Shown here one piece after another: positions 62,115 to 64,000 of a DNA stretch of 64,000 nucleotides. Made by a program: the position numbers and the translations under genes. The DNA comes from Saccharothrix deserti (GTDB lineage: Bacteria; Actinomycetota; Actinomycetes; Mycobacteriales; Pseudonocardiaceae): positions 1-64,000 of the forward strand of contig NZ_VKAB01000048.1 in NCBI RefSeq assembly GCF_009769385.1, written 5' to 3'. Under the pieces are notes generated by a model that saw only the letters and a list, made by a program, of their open reading frames with translations, was not told the origin of the DNA and ran no database searches. Within the stretch, counting starts at the first letter, position 1. Every line of letters begins with the position of its first letter.

Positions 62115-62936
62115 ATGGATTCACGGGAGCTGCGGTACTTCGTCGCGGTGGCGGAAGAGCTGCACTTCGGCCGAGCGGCGACGCGGCTGGGCATAGCACA
62201 GCCACCCCTGTCCCGCACGATCCAGCAGCTGGAACGCAGGATCGGCGTCACGCTGTTCGACCGCACGAGCCGCTCAGTGGCGCTGACCACGGCGGGCGAA
62301 GTCCTACTGCACGAGGGAAGGCGGGCGCTGACAGCGCTGACGGCCGCGGAACGGCGTGCCCAGCGAGCGGGCAGCCCGCGCCTGGTCCTGGCGACGAAAC
62401 CGATCAGCGACGGCGGCCTGCTGGAGAAGATCCTGGCCCACTACGCGGCCGACCCGGCGTCGGTCGAGGTGGAGGTGCGGATCTGCAGCATCGGAGAGCA
62501 GGCGGTGCTGTTGCGCGAGGGTGAGGCGGACGCGGCGCTGCTGCGCTTCCCCCACGACGACGCGGACGGTTTCGCGTACGAGGAGCTGCTGACCGAGCAG
62601 GACGTGGCCGTACTCCCCCGCACGCACCGCCTGGCTGCCCGCGAGTCACTGACCATGTCCGACCTGAGCGGCGAACAGTTCCCCCACTGGCCGGGCTTCC
62701 CACCGAACGGCGGCCCGCTGGTCCGCGACGCCGCCCAGCTGATGCAACTGATCGCACTGGGCCGCACGATCGCACTGCTGCCGGAGTCGACGCGGCACCA
62801 CCTGCGCACGGACCTGATCGGCGTCCCGGTCACCGACGCCCCGACGTCGACGTTGGCGATCGCGTGGCCGGAGGACTCCCGTTCCCGCCCACTGGCCGCC
62901 CTCGTCGAGGCGGCGGTGAATTCCGCGCCACGGTGA
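62115..62936 (+). CDS. LysR-family transcriptional regulator
   Basis: A 273-residue LysR protein. The N-terminal helix-turn-helix reads LRYFVAVAEELHFGRAATRL, GIAQPPLSRTIQQLERRIGV and TLFDRTSRSVALTTAGEVLL. The effector domain (about 90-270) is a little shorter than usual but shows the expected RLVLATKPISDGGLLEKILA start. ATG 62115 has AAGG upstream. It is divergent from the SDR gene; the short gap contains TGGATATGGATACTCTGAA, a T-N11-A type LysR box candidate. Confidence 0.92.
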   Translation: MDSRELRYFVAVAEELHFGRAATRLGIAQPPLSRTIQQLERRIGVTLFDRTSRSVALTTAGEVLLHEGRRALTALTAAERRAQRAGSPRLVLATKPISDGGLLEKILAHYAADPASVEVEVRICSIGEQAVLLREGEADAALLRFPHDDADGFAYEELLTEQDVAVLPRTHRLAARESLTMSDLSGEQFPHWPGFPPNGGPLVRDAAQLMQLIALGRTIALLPESTRHHLRTDLIGVPVTDAPTSTLAIAWPEDSRSRPLAALVEAAVNSAPR

Positions 62937-63194
62937 CGAGGCGGATCCAGCGGCTTCACGATCGTCAGGGCGCCGAGGGCGCGGCCCTGGACGGTCGGGC
63001 ATGTCCGCTACGCGATCATGCAGGCAACCGGCTGGTTTCGGCTCAACAACTCAGCTTCCACACTGGCTTGATCCTGATTTTTCGCAAGTCAGGCCACTCG
63101 TCAGCGCCGGTGCCCGAGCCGCTTGACGCAGTGACGTTTCGGATGGGCGGTGAGGTTGATTTCCGTGGTGCAGGCGTCCCCCTTGCCGTTGTCT

Positions 63195-63370
63195 GCTTAA
63201 GTCATCGGCTCGGACGGCGGCGATCCAGCCCTGCAGGCATTGGCCTTGCAGCTCGGTGAGCATCTCGCCGAACGCGCGGACGTGGCCTGCGGCGGCCCGC
63301 AGTTCCGGGCACTGCTCCATCACGGCTTTCAGTCGTGGCTGGTCGCCCTCGGGCAACGTGTCAGGGTGCC
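63195..63370 (-). pseudogene. ISL3-type transposase C-terminal fragment
   Basis: The minus strand reads PDTLPEGDQPRLKAVMEQCP, ELRAAAGHVRAFGEMLTELQ, GQCLQGWIAAVRADDL, matching ISL3 transposases ('LSEGDRxRLKAVLAxCPELxxxxGHVRxFAxMLTxRxG'). It is cut at 63370/63371 by the left end of an IS-A copy. Bases 62937-63194 hold nothing recognised. Confidence 0.65.
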
Positions 63371-64000
63371 TGTGGGGTGCCAGAACTCTGCAACGGGCCG
63401 CCCACCTGCAGCGATCGCGTATCCCCACCATGGGAGCATGATCGTCAGTCATGGCGTTGCGACTGCTGTACCTGATCTTCCTCCGGCTCGTCGGCTGGTT
63501 GGTCCTGCACGGCCGGTCGTCTGCGACGAAGGATGTGGAGTTGCTGGTGCTGCGGCACGAGGTCGCCGTGCTGCGCCGGACCAATCCCCGCCCGCGGTTG
63601 GACTGGGCTAATCGCGCGGTGCTCGCCGCGTTGACGCGCCGGCTCTCGCGACTGCTGCGTGAGCATCGGTTGGTGACACCGGGGCACCATCCTGCGATGG
63701 CACCGGCGCCTGGTCGCCAGAAAGTGGACCTACCCGAACCGGACAGGGTGCCCGCCGATCGACGACATCGTGGTGGCGTTGATCGAGCGGAGGGCCCGCG
63801 AGAACCCCGGCTGGGGCTACCGCCGGATCCAGGGAGAGCTGCTAAAGCTCGGCCACCGAGTAGCCGCATCAACCGTCCGCCGCGTACTCAAGCGCCTGCG
63901 GATACCACCCACACCCAAGCGCGACACCGACAACCTCCTGGCGGCGGTTCCTGCGTACTCAGGCCACAAGCATGGTGGCCTGCGACTTCTTCCACATCGA
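63371..64000 (+). mobile_element. IS-A copy, left end to window edge, transposase frameshifted
   Basis: Left end TGTGGGGTGCCAGAACTCTG at 63371; transposase ATG 63451 (MALRLLYLIFLRLVGWLVLH, DVELLVLRHEVAVLRRTNPR). One extra G at about 63680 (ACACCGGGGC) shifts the frame to GTILRWHRRLVARKWTYPNR and NPGWGYRRIQGELLKLGHRV. A second shift near 63936 leads into WRRFLRTQATSMVACDFFHI, where the Asp of CDFFH is the first catalytic acid of the DDE triad. The rest is outside the window. It is inserted into the ISL3 fragment. Confidence 0.8.

Noticed and set aside
1..64000. A secondary-metabolite gene cluster or prophage
   Set aside because: No polyketide, peptide-synthetase, terpene or phage structural genes are present; the mobile DNA seen is insertion sequences only.

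Overview
High-GC actinobacterial chromosome, most likely a soil Pseudonocardiales-type organism (inference from base composition, ECF41 sigma factors, deazaflavin-type oxidoreductase remnants and many secreted multi-domain glycoside hydrolases). No rRNA, tRNA, CRISPR array, phage module or antibiotic gene cluster is visible. The window looks like an accessory or chromosome-arm region in decay. Intact genes alternate with gene fragments, single-base frameshifts, junctions that cut two genes at once, and ends of a few recurring insertion-sequence families.

Layout. 1-4.4 kb: an IS630 transposase start at the edge, a LuxR regulator divergent from a SnoaL-like gene, a VOC protein, an ECF41 sigma factor, and an SMI1/KNR4 immunity gene. 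4.4-13.3 kb: one 2973-residue secreted SpvB/YD-repeat/RHS polymorphic toxin with a Hint domain and a WHH-type nuclease tip, overlapping its immunity gene. 13.5-18.7 kb: broken genes (uvrA with an internal ABC-to-ABC fusion, a nitroreductase stub, an AraC/aldo-keto reductase pair sharing one breakpoint, a headless glycoside hydrolase with carbohydrate-binding modules). 18.8-23.8 kb: an ABC export operon divergent from a two-component system, with a perfect palindrome between them. 24-31.5 kb: a luciferase-like oxidoreductase, then two tandem flavoprotein/ECF41 modules, one intact and one broken, plus a third sigma-factor tail. 32-34.7 kb: fragments of lectin, GH31 and GH42 genes around an intact aldose-dehydrogenase-like gene.

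35.1-38.2 kb: secreted GH2 enzyme. 38.4-40.5 kb: a relic polymorphic toxin tip with its overlapping partner gene, and an unrecognised two-gene operon behind an IS end. 40.7-45.4 kb: DinB, cupin, RAMA-like, MFS (broken), methyltransferase and XRE-cupin regulator genes. 45.8-52.7 kb: nested IS debris with a GH62 arabinofuranosidase, an HNH endonuclease and an NmrA-like reductase. 52.8-59.6 kb: a two-gene operon of a GH51-like and a GH43-like enzyme. 59.9-64 kb: broken GHKL ATPase, an anti-sigma-like zinc protein, an SDR/LysR divergent pair, and an IS copy running off the edge.

How the genes fit together. Three secreted-hydrolase transcription units (GH2, GH62, GH51-GH43) carry near-identical 14-bp LacI-family operators (TGTKARCGWTMACA-like) upstream, so they probably form one plant-polysaccharide (arabinan/arabinoxylan) regulon controlled from outside the window. 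Two polymorphic-toxin loci indicate contact-dependent competition. Repeated ECF41 plus flavin-oxidoreductase pairs fit the known genomic association of this sigma group.
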